Positions 1-11,330 of a stretch of 64,000 nt of DNA are shown in pieces. Source of the stretch: Hippopus hippopus (Eukaryota; Mollusca; Bivalvia; Cardiida; Cardiidae); NCBI GenBank assembly GCA_946811185.2, contig OX328109.1:62001-126000 (forward strand), read 5' to 3'. The translations under genes and the position numbers were made by a program. The notes under the pieces are model-generated. The model did no database searches. It was not told the origin of the DNA and saw only the letters and a program-made list of their open reading frames with translations. Position 1 is the first letter of the stretch; every line of letters begins with the position of its first letter.

Positions 1-2283
1 TTGACCTTGGGGTCACGGAGCCCAAACTCGGCCACGGGCCGGCGGGGGACGGGACGCAACTCGTGGCCAAGTTTCATGGGGATCCGACTTAAAATGTGGC
101 CTCCAGAGCGTCCAGAAGTTTTGACCTTTGCAGGGCCGCTGTGACCTTGACCTTGGGGTCACGGAGCCCAAACTCGGTCACGGGCCGGCGGGGGACGGGA
201 CGCAACTCGTGGCCAAGTTTCATGGGGATCCGACTTAAAATGCGGCCTCCAGAGCGTCCAGAAGTTTTGACTTTTGCAGGGCCGCCGTGACCTTGACCTT
301 GGGGTCACGGAGCCCAAACTCGGTCACGGGCCGGCGGGGGACGGGACGCAACTCGTGGACAAGTTTCATGGGGATCCGACTTAAAATGCGGCCTCCAGAG
401 CGTCCAGAAGTTTTGACATTTGCAGGGCCGCCGTGACCTTGACCTTGGGGTCACGGAGCCCAAACTCGGCCACGGGCCTGCGGGGGACGGGACGCAACTC
501 GTGGCCAAGTTTCATGGGGATCCGACCCAAAATGCGGCCTCCAGAGCATCCAGAAATTTTGACCTTTGCAGGGCCGCCGTGACCTTGACCTTGGGGTCAC
601 GGAGCCCAAACTCGGCCACGGGCCGGCGGGGGACGGGACGCAACTCGTGGCCAAGTTTCATGGGGATCCGACTTAAAATGCGGCCTCCAGAGCGTCCAGA
701 AGTTTTGACCTTTGCAGGGCCGCCGTGACCTTGACCTTGGGGTCACGGAGCCCAAACTCGGCCACGGGCCGGCGGGGGACGGGACGCAACTCGTGGCCAA
801 GTTTCATGGGGATCCGACTTAAAATGCGGCCTCCAGAGCGTCCAGAAGTTTTGACATTTGCAGGGCCGCCGTGACCTTGACCTTGGGGTCACGGAGCCCA
901 AACTCGGCCACGGGCCGGCGGGGGACGGGACGCAACTCGTGGCCAAGTTTCATGGGGATCCGACTTAAAATGCGGCCTCCAGAGCGTCCAGAAGTTTTGA
1001 CCTTTGCAGGGCCGCCGTGACCTTGACCTTGGGGTCACGGAGCCCAAACTCGGTCACGGGCCGGCGGGGGACGGGACGCAACTCGTGGCCAAGTTTCATG
1101 GGGATCCGACTTAAAATGCGGCCTCCAGAGCGTCCAGAAATTTTGACCTTTGCAGGGCCGCCGTGACCTTGACCTTGGGGTCACGGAGCCCAAACTCGGT
1201 CACGGGCCGGCGGGGGACGGGACGCAACTCGTGGCCAAGTTTCATGGTGATCCGACCCAAAATGCGGCCTCCAGAGCGTCCAGAAATTTTGACTTTTGCA
1301 GGGCCGCCGTGACCTTGACCTTGGGGTCACGGAGCCCAAACTCGGTCAAGGGCCGGCGGGGGACGGGACGCAACTCGTGGCCAAGTTTCATGGGGATCCG
1401 ACTTAAAATGCGGCCTCCAGAGCGTCCAGAAGTTTTGACCTTTGCAGGGCCGCCGTGACCTTGACCTTGGGGTCACGGAGCCCAAACTCGGCCACGGGCC
1501 GGCGGGGGACGGGACGCAACTCGTGGCCAAGTTTCATGGGGATCCGACCCAAAATGCGGCCTCCAGAGCGCCCAGAAGTTTTGACCTTTGCAGGGCCGCC
1601 GTGACCTTGACCTTGGGGTCACGGAGCCCAAACTCGGCCATGGGCCGGCGGGGGACGGGACGCAACTCGTGGCCAAGTTTCATGGGGATCCGACTTAAAA
1701 TGCGGCCTCCAGAGCGTCCAGAAGTTTTGACCTTTGCAGGGCCGCCGTGACCTTGACCTTGGGGTCACGGAGCCCAAACTCGGCCATGGGCCGGCGGGGG
1801 ACGGGACGCAACTCGTGGCCAAGTTTCATGGGGATCCGACTTAAAATGCGGCCTCCAGAGCGTCCAGAAGTTTTGACCTTTGCAGGGCCGCCGTGACCTT
1901 GACCTTGGGGTCACGGAGCCCAAACTCGGCCACGGGCCGGCGGGGGACGGGACGCAACTCGTGGCCAAGTTTCATGGGGATCCGACCTAAAATCCGGCCT
2001 CCAGAGCGTCCAGAAGTTTTGACCTTTGCAGGGCCGCCGTGACCTTGACCTTGGGGTCACGGAGCCCAAACTCGGCCACGGGCCGGCGGGGGACGGGACG
2101 CAACTCGTGGCCAAGTTTCATGGGGATCCGACTTAAAATGCGGCCTCCAGAGCGTCCAGAAGTTTTGACCTTTGCAGGGCCGCCGTGACCTTGACCTTGG
2201 GGTCACGGAGCCCAAACTCGGCCACGGGCCGGCGGGGGACGGGACGCAACTCGTGGCCAAGTTTCATGGGGATCCGACTTAAA

Positions 2284-5203
2284 ATGTGGCCTCCAGAGCG
2301 TCCAGAAGTTTTGACCTTTGCAGGGCCGCCGTGACCTTGACCTTGGGGTCACGGAGCCCAAACTCGGTCACGGGCCGGCGGGGGACGGGACGCAACTCGT
2401 GGCCAAGTTTCATGGGGATCCGACTTAAAATGCGGCCTCCAGAGCGTCCAGAAATTTTGACTTTTGCAGGGCCGCCGTGACCTTGACCTTGGGGTCACGG
2501 AGCCCAAACTCGGTCACGGGCCGGCGGGGGACGGGACGCAACTCGTGGCCAAGTTTTATTGGGATCCGACCCAAAATGCGGCCTCCAGAGCGTCCAGAAG
2601 TTTTGACTTTTGCAGGGCCGCCGTGACCTTGACCTTGGGGTCACGGAGCCCAAACTCGGTCAAGGGCCGGCGGGGGACGGCACGCAACTCGTGGCCAAGT
2701 TTCATGGGGATCTGACCCAAAATGCGGCCTCCAGAGCGTCCAGAAGTTTTGACCTTTGCAGGGCCGCCGTGACCTTGACCTTGGGGTCACGGAGCCCAAA
2801 CTCGGCCACGGGCCGGCGGGGGACGGGACGCAACTCGTGGCCAAGTTTCATGGGGATCCGAGTTAAAATGCGGCCTCCAGAGCGTCCAGAAGTTTTGACA
2901 TTTGCAGGGCCGCCGTGACCTTGACCTTGGGGTCACGGAGCCCAAACTCGGCCACGGGCCGGCGGGGGACGGGACGCAACTCGTGACCAAGTTTCATGGG
3001 GATCCGACTTAAAATGTGGCCTCCAGAGCGTCCAGAAGTTTTGACCTTTGCAGGGCCGCCGTGACCTTGACCTTGGGGTCACGGAGCCCAAACTCGGTCA
3101 CGGGCCGGCGGGGGACGGGACGCAACTCGTGGCCAAGTTTCATGGGGATCCGACTTAAAATGCGGCCTCCAGAGCGTCCAGAAGTTTTGACTTTTGCAGG
3201 GCCGCCGTGACCTTGACCTTGGGGTCACGGAGCCCAAACTCGGCCATGGGCCGGCGGGGGACGGGACGCAACTCGTGGCCAAGTTTCATGGGGATCCGAC
3301 CCAAATTGCGGCCTCCAGAGCGCCCAGAACTTTAGACCTTTGCAGGGCCGCCGTGACCTTGACCTTGGGGACACGGAGCCCAAACTCGGCCATGGGCCGG
3401 CGGGGGACGGGACGCAACTCGTGGCCAAGTTTCATGGGGATCCGACTTAAAATGCGGCCTCCAGAGCGTCCAGAAGTTTTGACTTTTGCAGGGCCGCCGT
3501 GACCTTGACCTTGGGGTCACGGAGCCCAAACTCGGCCACCGGCCGTCGGGGGACGGGACGCAACTCGTGGCCAAGTTTCATGGGGATCCGACTTAAAATG
3601 CGGCCTCCAGAGCGTCCAGAAGTTTTGACCTTTGCAGGGCCGCCGTGACCTTGACCTTGGGGTCACGGAGCCCAAACTCGGCCACGGGCCGGCGGGGGAC
3701 GGGACGCAACTCGTGGCCAAGTTTCATGGGGATCCGACTTAAAATGTGGCCTCCAGAGCGTCCAGAAGTTTTGACCTTTGCAGGGCCGCCGTGACCTTGA
3801 CCTTGGGGTCACGGAGCCCAAACTCGGTCACGGACCGGCGGGGGACGGGACGCAACTCGTGGCCAAGTTTCATGGGGATCCGACTTAAAATGCGGCCTCC
3901 AGAGCGTCCAGAAATTTTGACCTTTGCAGGGCGGCCGTGACCTTGACCTTGGGGTCACGGAGCCCAAACTCGGTCACGGGCCGGCGGGGGACGGGACGCA
4001 ACTCGTGGCCAAGTTTCATGGGGATCCGACCCAAAATGCGGCCTCCAGAGCGTCCAGAAGTTTTGACTTTTGCAGGGCCGCCGTGACCTTGACCTTGGGG
4101 TCACGGAGCCCAAACTCGGTCAAGGGCCGGCGGGGGACGGCACGCAACTCGTGGCCAAGTTTCATGGGGATCCGACCCAAAATGCGGCCTCCAGAGCGTC
4201 CAGAAGTTTTGACCTTTGCAGGGCCGCCGTGACCTTGACCTTGGGGTCACGGAGCCCAAACTCGGCCACGGGCCGGCGGGGGACGGGACGCAACTCGTGG
4301 CCAAGTTTCATGGGGATCCGAGTTAAAATGCGGCCTCCAGAGCGTCCAGAAGTTTTGACATTTGCAGGGCCGCCGTGACCTTGACCTTGGGGTCACGGAG
4401 CCCAAACTCGGCCACCGGCCGGCGGGGGACGGGACGCAACTCGTGGCCAAGTTTCATGGGGATCCGACTTAAAATGCGGCCTCCAGAGCGTCCAGAAGTT
4501 TTGACCTTTGCAGGGCCGCCGTGACCTTGACCTTGGGGTCACGGAGCCCAAACTCGGTCACGGGCCGGTGGGGGACGGGACGCAACTCGTGGCCAAGTTT
4601 CATGGGGATCCGACTTAAAATGCGGCCTCCAGAGCGTCCAGAAGTTTTGACTTTTGCAGGGCCGCCGTGACCTTGACCTTGGGGTCACGGAGCCCAAACT
4701 CGGTCACGGGCCGGCGGGGGACGGGACGCAACTCGTGGACAAGTTTCATGGGGATCCGACCCAAAATGCGGCCTCCAGAGCGTCCAGAAGTTTTGACATT
4801 TGCAGGGCCGCCGTGACCTTGACCTTGGGGTCACGGAGCCCAAACTCGGTCAAGGGCCGGCGGGGGACGGCACGCAACTCGTGGCCAAGTTTCATGGGGA
4901 TCCGACCCAAAATGCGGCCTCCAGAGCGTCCAGAAGTTTTGACCTTTGCAGGGCCGCCGTGACCTTGACCTTGGGGTCACGGTGCCCAAACTCGGCCACG
5001 GGCCGGCGGGGGACGGGACGCAACTCGTGGCCAAGTTTCATGGGGATCCGACCCAAAATGCGGCCTCCAGAGCGTCCAGAAGTTTTGACCTTTGCAAGGC
5101 CGCCGTGACCTTGACCTTGGTGTCACGGAGCCCAAACTCGGCCACGGGCCGGCGGGGGACGGGACGCAACTCGTGGCCAAGTTTCATGGGGATCCGACTT
5201 AAA
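2284..5203. repeat. Higher-order repeat block in the satellite (730/1460 bp)
   Basis: Private variants recur at multiples of five monomers. The aaaatgtggcc variant is at about 95, 2284, 3014 and 3744. The GGCACGCAACT variant is near 2679, 4139 and 4869. The GAGTTAAAATG variant is near 2859 and 4319. So the five units at about 2284-3013 recur as a set at about 3744-4473, and partly at 4474-5203. This shows block duplication or unequal exchange in multi-monomer steps. Confidence 0.8.
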
Positions 5204-5998
5204 ATGCGGCCTCCAGAGCGTCCAGAAGTTTTGACCTTTGCAGGGCCGCCGTGACCTTGACCTTGGGGTCACGGAGCCCAAATTCGGCCACGGGCCGGCG
5301 GGGGACGGGACGCAACTCGTGGCCAAGTTTCATGGGGATCCGACCCAAAATGCGGCCTCCAGAGCGTCCAGAAGTTTTGACCTTTGCAGGGCCGCCGTGA
5401 CCTTGACCTTGGGGTCACGGAGCCCAAACTCGGCCACGGGCCGGCGGGGGACGGGACGCAACTCGTGGCCAAGTTTCATGGGGATCCGACCTAAAATGCG
5501 GCCTCCAGAGCGTCCAGAAGTTTTGACCTTTGCAGGGCCGCCGTGACCTTGACCTTGGGATCACGGAGCCCAAACTCGGCCACGGGCCGGCGGGGGACGG
5601 GACGCAACTCGTGGCCAAGTTTCATGGGGATCCGACTTAAAATGCGGCCTCCAGAGCGTCCAGAAGTTTTGACCTTTGCAGGGCCGCCGTGACCTTGACC
5701 TTGGGGTCACGGAGCCCAAACTCGGCCACGGGCCGGCGGGGGACGGGACGCAACTCGTGGCCAAGTTTCATGGGGATCCGACCTAAAATGCGGCCTCCAG
5801 AGCGTCCAGAAGTTTTGACCTTTGCAGGGCCGCCGTGACCTTGACCTTGGGGTCACGGAGCCCAAACTCGGCCACGGGCCGGCGGGGGACGGGACGCAAC
5901 TCGTGGCCAAGTTTCATGGGGATCCGACTTAAAATGCGGCCTCCAGAGCGTCCAGAAGTTTTGACCTTTGCAGGGCCGCCGTGACCTTGACCTTGGGG

Positions 5999-6786
5999 TC
6001 ACGGAGCCCAAACTCGGTCACGGGCCGGCGGGGGACGGGACGCAACTCGTGGCCAAGTTTCATGGGGATCCGCCTTAAAATGCGGCCTCCAGAGCGTCCA
6101 GAAGTTTTGACCTTTGCAGGGCCGCCGTGACCTTGACCTTGGGGTCACGGAGCCCAAACTCGGCCACCGGCCGGCGGGGGACGGGACGCAACTCGTGGCC
6201 AAGTTTCATGGGGATCCGACCTAAAATGCGGCCTCCAGAGCGTCCAGAAGTTTTGACCTTTGCAGGGCCGCCGTGACCTTGACCTTGGGGTCACGGAGCC
6301 CAAACTCGGCCACGGGCCGGCGGGGGACGGGACGCAACTCGTGGCCAAGTTTCATGGGGATCCGACTTAAAATGCGGCCTCCAGAGCGTCCAGAAGTTTT
6401 GACCTTTGCAGGGCCGCCGTGACCTTGACCTTGGGGTCACGGAGCCCAAACTCGGTCACGGGCCGGCGGGGGACGGGACGCAACTCGTGGCCAAGTTTCA
6501 TGGGGATCCGCCTTAAAATGCGGCCTCCAGAGCGTCCAGAAGTTTTGACCTTTGCAGGGCCGCCGTGACCTTGACCTTGGGGTCACGGAGCCCAAACTCG
6601 GCCACCGGCCGGCGGGGGACGGGACGCAACTCGTGGCCAAGTTTCATGGGGATCCGACCTAAAATGCGGCCTCCAGAGCGTCCAGAAGTTTTGACCTTTG
6701 CAGGGCCGCCGTGACCTTGACCTTGGGGTCACGGAGCCCAAACTCGGCCACGGGCCGGCGGGGGACGGGACGCAACTCGTGGCCAA
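5999..6786. repeat. Three-monomer (438-bp) block duplication in the satellite
   Basis: The rare GATCCGCCTTAAAA variant occurs at about 6071 and again 438 bp later at 6509, and the CACCGGCCGG variant follows it in both blocks. Exactly three monomers were duplicated in tandem. Confidence 0.8.
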
Positions 6787-7696
6787 GTTTCATGGGGATC
6801 CGACCCAAAATGCGGCCTCCAGAGCGTCCAGAAATTTTGACCTTTGCAGGGCCGCCGTGACCTTGACCTTGGGGTCACGGAGCCCAAATTCGGCCACGGG
6901 CCGGCGGGGGACGGGACGCAACTCGTGGCCAAGTTTCATGGGGATCCGACCCAAAATGCGGCCTCCAGAGCGTCCAGAATTTTTGACCTTTGCAGGGCCG
7001 CCGTGACCTTGACCTTGGGGTCACGGAGCCCAAACTCGGCCACCGGCCGGCGGGGGACGGGACGCAACTCGTGGCCAAGTTTCATGGGGATCCGACCTAA
7101 AATGCGGCCTCCAGAGCGTCCAGAAATTTTGACCTTTGCAGGGCCGCCGTGACCTTGACCTTGGGGTCACGGAGCCCAAACTCGGCCACGGGCCGGCGGG
7201 GGACGGGACGCAACTCGTGGCCAAGTTTCATGGGGATCCGACTTAAAATGCGGCCTCCAGAGCGTCCAGAATTTTTGACCTTTGCAGGGCCGCCGTGACC
7301 TTGACCTTGGGGTCACGGAGCCCAAACTCGGCCACGGGCCGGCGGGGGACGGGACGCAACTCGTGGCCAAGTTTCATGGGGATCCGACTTAAAATGCGGC
7401 CTCCAGAGCGTCCAGAAGTTTTGACCTTTGCAGGGCCGCCGTGACCTTGACCTTGGGGTCACGGAGCCCAAACTCGGCCACGGGCCGGCGGGGGACGGGA
7501 CGCAACTCGTGGCCAAGTTTCATGGGGATCCGACTTAAAATGCGGCCTCCAGAGCGTCCAAAATTTTCTCAGTATCTCAAAGTATACTAGTGGTGTCGTA
7601 CTACTAACTTTTTGCAACATTGAAAATAGAAGGAAGTTTGCGATATTTGAGCGTATTGGCAAAGCCACAACTATACCGTTTATTTGTATCAAATGT

Positions 7697-7879
7697 ATGT
7701 CTGAAAGCCTACAAGTGCAGCTAAAGAAATGGCAACTCAACCAGAGGGAATTTTTCACTATTCCAAATCAAACAAAACCACCATTGAAAATTCGCATTGG
7801 AAATAAGCACTACCGTATGGTAGACCACCTTTTGCAGCACAGGCACAAAATAGTTCCAGAAGAAATAACAAACTTATAG
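7697..7879 (+). CDS. Unrecognised open frame beside the satellite edge
   Basis: The frame closed by TAG at 7877-7879 is open back to the satellite junction (about 7558), roughly 106 codons in AT-rich DNA; the only internal Met with a fair context is at 7697. From there it would encode 60 residues, basic and hydrophilic, with the segment KIRIGNKHYRMVDHLLQHRH. I recognise no domain, signal peptide or membrane segment. It could be a 3' exon, a decayed gene piece, or chance. No splice acceptor or polyA signal clearly supports it. Confidence 0.2.
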   Translation: MSESLQVQLKKWQLNQREFFTIPNQTKPPLKIRIGNKHYRMVDHLLQHRHKIVPEEITNL

Positions 7880-8229
7880 ACAGTTTCCACAAAATACATT
7901 AAATGAACACGGAAGAAAACTTTACACCAGTCCCTCCATTTTTTTTCTCATAAAACAGTGCAGCAGAAGTGCTTGCTTTTAAATTTTCAATTTGAACTAT
8001 TTTTGAATACTACGACCCGGAAGCAGTTCGCACTAGTGAGACCATGTGCGACCTTACATTAAAGTAACATTCAGCGTGAAAAATACATATTTCGCCTGTC
8101 TATTCTAAATCCTCACATGTTTCTATCTTGGTCCTAACTTGCAAACATGCGAGATTTTCACAAAACTCGTGTTGTTGTATTGTCGCCCGAAGCTAAAGTT
8201 ACGCAGATGCCGGAGGAAAATGTCCCCAG
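7880..8229. other. Single-copy AT-rich stretch, nothing recognised
   Basis: No repeat ends, open frame or RNA-like structure was seen. It lies between the open frame and the promoter-like region. Confidence 0.5.
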
Positions 8230-8330
8230 TTGGCATACCACGTGCGATCCAATGAATGGAGTTACGGAATCGACCGAGTTGTTACTGTGATTTTTACGGG
8301 TACTGAATTTTTACGGTATCACCGTTAACT
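8230..8330 (+). promoter_or_regulatory. Promoter-like stretch upstream of candidate first exon
   Basis: This segment has an E-box CACGTG (8239-8244), a CCAAT pentamer (8249-8253) and more CpG than surrounding DNA (TACGG, TCGACCG, TACGGG). It ends at an ATG in a strong context (A at -3, G at +4). No TATA box stands out. The assignment depends on the exon at 8331 being real. Confidence 0.3.
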
Positions 8331-8367
8331 ATGGCGGCAACAGAACGTGTGGCGAATTTCGAGGAAG
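8331..8367 (+). CDS. Candidate first coding exon of an unidentified gene
   Basis: The ATG at 8331 lies in the context aactATGGCGG, and the 37-nt segment reads MAATERVANFEE plus one base, then meets a donor-like GAAG|GTAAAA at 8367/8368. The frame hits TAA four codons into the presumed intron, as expected for a true exon end. It ends in phase 1. The next plausible exon found (26011-26095) begins with the two bases needed to complete that codon, which would give an intron of about 17.6 kb filled with transposons. The gene is not recognised; transcript evidence would decide. Confidence 0.3.
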
Positions 8368-8837
8368 GTAAAATTTAAATATTGTGCATTGTAGCGCAAC
8401 TTCTTTTTTTATTGTTCACTTTAGTAATTTCATTTTAAGTGTTTGACCCGCGAATCATGTTTTCAAGATGTGGCTTTACTGATATCACGGCTTACCACGA
8501 CCTTCAGTCTGAAGTGAAGGCTTGTTCATAGTTGCTCTGATGTAGCTAGGTCAGCACTTTTTATAACTTCCGCTTTCCTATCTGCCTATACAGCTAAACC
8601 TTTGTTTGTTTATAGCTGTGTGCAAACTATAATATGAAAATAGGCAAAGCCTAGAAACGGGCGAAAGAGACTTTTTTCCTCGGACATATGAAAACATAAT
8701 CGGTACAATAACTGATCGGTGCAGATATATTCGTTGACCGTGTCCAACAAATTTTTGATGGCAGTAGATACATTGTATCTGCAGACAACAAATTCGAAAG
8801 TGATACAAATATAACAAAAGTCCTCAACAAGGTAGCA

Positions 8838-8929
8838 TTTTCCTGGTATTTTATCCTTTTCCCACAGTGTTCTCAGAATCCTTCTCCTTCAAAGCCGTTT
8901 GAATTCGAGATTGTGTAATAAAGGGTTAA
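8838..8929 (+). mobile_element. TM1 fragment, 3' half
   Basis: It keeps the arm CTTTTCCCACAGTGTTCTC and the end GTGTAATAAAGGGTTAA. The left half and the palindrome are missing. Confidence 0.75.
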
Positions 8930-8995
8930 CTTGCGAAGAAATTTAGCCCCAAATTATCCGGAGTCGCTAATCCCAGCTGGACTAGTTTTTTTCCA

Positions 8996-9173
8996 AGAAT
9001 CAATGATGATCATTGCGACCTGTCATCGGGTAAATGTAAGTTGGGAAAGCAGCCACTTGGCTGGAAAGAAGTTAGTGTAATCCTGATTAAAGGCACACTA
9101 GGAAAGCAAGGATAGGTGCACTGGCTGCCACGATAAATAACTGAAGTAATCTTGAAAGTGGCCGAATAAACAT
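8996..9173 (+). mobile_element. SINE fragment lacking its tRNA head
   Basis: It matches the body and tail of the SINEs at 23363 and 51425: gatgatnatcatt, the AGCCACTTGGCTGGAAAGAA block, then ACTAGGAAAGCAAGGATAGG and the tail ending in AATAAACATA. Box A and box B are missing. Confidence 0.75.
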
Positions 9174-9213
9174 ACAAATACCCGTATTTTTTATGGCTCT
9201 GTGTACATTAAGG

Positions 9214-9319
9214 CGGCCCGACGAATCGCAGAAATACCGAAATATCACCGAAACACCCCTAATCTTTTATTACTGTGTTCTGATTTCTATTGAAGTACAA
9301 CAGATTTGTCTTTTTTTTT

Positions 9320-9362
<43 letters not shown>

Positions 9363-10461
9363 TGTTTGACCCAAATAATGTTTACAGAGATGAAGGGCTG
9401 TTGGTTTAAGTCATAATGACAAAATAACAACATAATATATCTTTGAGGTCCGCCGTAAACAATGTGCACCGGGATAGCCGTATTTAAGTCTACCGAAATA
9501 CCTGCTCGACGTAGTAAATATTTATTGATTTAGGGATTCGACCTCTGCAAGAATTGTCTCTTTTTCATAGAAAACACGATTAATTATAGTAATGATCACT
9601 ATTGAGAAGATTTATGTTCAAGAAAAATGTTGTTAATATACATTGATCATTGATTCACGTGAAGAACAATCACCGAAATACTCGCGTTTCTAGTCCTGAC
9701 ACACTGAAATACCCGATCTTTATTAAACAAAATAAAGACTTAAGAGTTATCAGTATGGCAGTGTCACCTATGTATTATTTCTATAAATTATAAGCACAAA
9801 TATACTCCACAGATAATGCAAGTGCATTCCATTTGAGAACGAAGCACCTAAATTAAGCATTGCGTGATGTATCCATCGTAACACGCGTGTGGCCTATGAC
9901 CAACATTTTCTGGTTTTTCCACTATGTTTACTGACCTATGAAGTGAAATGCAGTTATATATATATGTCTGTATTATGTAGATCTATATCAATATTTGATT
10001 TATCATCAGCAGATGTGGAATTTAGACAAGTCTACAAATTTAAGGCCGGTTAATATGTTTACCTGATTCAAAATGGCGGCCAGTTTTCTAGATACGTTAA
10101 TTATTAATTTCATTATTCAAATATCACGAAAGAAAAGGATTTTTTCTGAGCATATTTATGGATATAGATTAGACACATCAACTATGTAAAACAGTTACTG
10201 TAAGAACGTAAACTCCCTGAATCGACATATTTTACTATGTCGTGTGGACAACGGGTATTTCGGTGAACATTCATTACGGCGGACGTCAATGGTATGTTGT
10301 TATTTTGTCATTTTTCTAACCACCTTTCATCAATATAAACACAAGTTGTGTTAAAAATACAAAAAAGACAGATTTTTCGTACTTATATTAGTAATTTTAG
10401 CTAATTATAGAAAAAAAGAACATGGGGTGTTTTGGTGGTATTTCGGTGATTCGTCGGACCC
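9214..10461. mobile_element. Non-autonomous DNA transposon with 8-bp target duplication
   Basis: The element is flanked by CATTAAGG at 9206-9213 and 10462-10469. The ends are inverted: CGGCCCGACGAATC on the left, and GGGTCCGACGAATC on the right read in reverse, followed by repeated ACCGAAATACC motifs in both. A second inverted segment lies inward (about 9412-9475 against 10255-10314, sharing ATGACAAAATAACAACAT). No coding sequence was seen. An 8-bp duplication fits the hAT, P, Merlin or Mutator groups, and the ends do not settle which. A relative starts at 63091. Confidence 0.88.
9321..9361. repeat. GT microsatellite
   Basis: A run of about twenty GT units lies inside the transposon at 9214 and just follows a T tract. 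The homologous position in the copy at 63091 has T and C tracts instead. Confidence 0.95.
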
Positions 10462-10469
10462 CATTAAGG

Positions 10470-11032
10470 AATATATTATTTCTGATCATTTTCATTTCGC
10501 TACATAGGGGTGTGGAAACCTATACGCAAAAAAGGGAACTTTGTTAGATCTAACATCTAGCTCTATACGTTGTACATAGATAAACAAGAAATAGCGTTAG
10601 CAAGTAATGTAGATGGCGTAATTTTCAGGCATTTGAATATGAATATTGTCAAAACTCTTTGGAGATTCAATATGAAGAGAAATAATGAAAAGTAAATTTG
10701 CAAGAAATTGTCTCTTTCTCCTGTTTTGCAACCTATGAAAAGCCATGAAAGATTCAAATCATAGATCTAGATATATTTTTCAAGATTAGATGTTAATCAA
10801 AACCATGTTTGGAAAAGGAGAAGTTCCTCCTAAAATTAGTGTGTCTGAAAATAAAGTCAGACAGGCATACAGTTCCTTGTGGGTTATAGGGGTCAAAACC
10901 AGGTCAATAGAAGGCCAGAAGCCATCACAATCAGCTCCTTGGAAAAAAAGTAAAAACTAAAAGGATGCTTACATGCTCACCAGGTACTACCAAAAAGTAC
11001 CTTCATCTTCTCACCTCTGACCAGCTGATTGA
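10470..11032. other. AT-rich stretch, nothing recognised
   Basis: No repeat ends or convincing exon was seen. Confidence 0.5.
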
Positions 11033-11330
11033 TTGAATTTGCATTTATCTTGCACCACCCCCACCCCAAAGGCTGTTTGTATTGGTACAGGGGGACAGTG
11101 CAGATACACAATGAACCCTTCCTAAGTTATACCCGGTTCTTTAACGTGCTTAGTGTATAGCATCATCACACGGTACCTCAGTTTAACGTCTCATCCAAAA
11201 GAACATCAGTAATTTTAGATGACCAGCTGTGGGAATCAAACAACACCCTCAATTGACCAAAAATATTACCTTTATGATTGCTACACTGTACCAGCTGAGC
11301 TTTGCGGGCTGGTCATCCTGACCAGCTCAG
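11033..11330 (-). mobile_element. Probable SINE, antisense
   Basis: It contains ACGTGCTTAGTGTATAGCA and CAGTTTAACGTCTCATCC, then GGGAATCAAACAACACCCTC followed about 60 bp on by TACCAGCTGAGC. These resemble reversed box B and box A of a tRNA-derived head. I base the family on its general look only; no second copy occurs in the window. Confidence 0.5.

Larger units (their letters stand above)
1..7560. repeat. 146-bp GC-rich tandem satellite, about 52 units
   Basis: Direct reading shows a 146-bp period; for example GGATCC occurs at 80-85 and again at 226-231, and in nearly every later unit. Units differ by a few substitutions (cttaaaa/cccaaaa/cctaaaa, gtcacggg/gccacggg, agaagt/agaaat). The array is cut by the left window edge and ends abruptly at about 7560, mid-unit, at an AT-rich flank. 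It is far more GC-rich than the rest of the window. Because 146 is not a multiple of 3, frames rotate and the short open frames on both strands (67 and 102 codons) are by-products. Each unit carries GTGACCTTGACCTTGGGGTC, a cluster of nuclear-receptor-like half-sites. Confidence 0.98.

Noticed and set aside
1..7560. Many overlapping open frames of 64-102 codons on both strands
   Set aside because: They recur every 146 bp or its multiples with rotating frames; they follow from the satellite repeat, not from coding selection.
1..7560. CRISPR-like or phage-type repeat array
   Set aside because: The whole unit is repeated with no unique spacers, and all other evidence indicates an animal genome.
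9287..9469. Open frame with alternating His-Thr
   Set aside because: Translation of the GT microsatellite.
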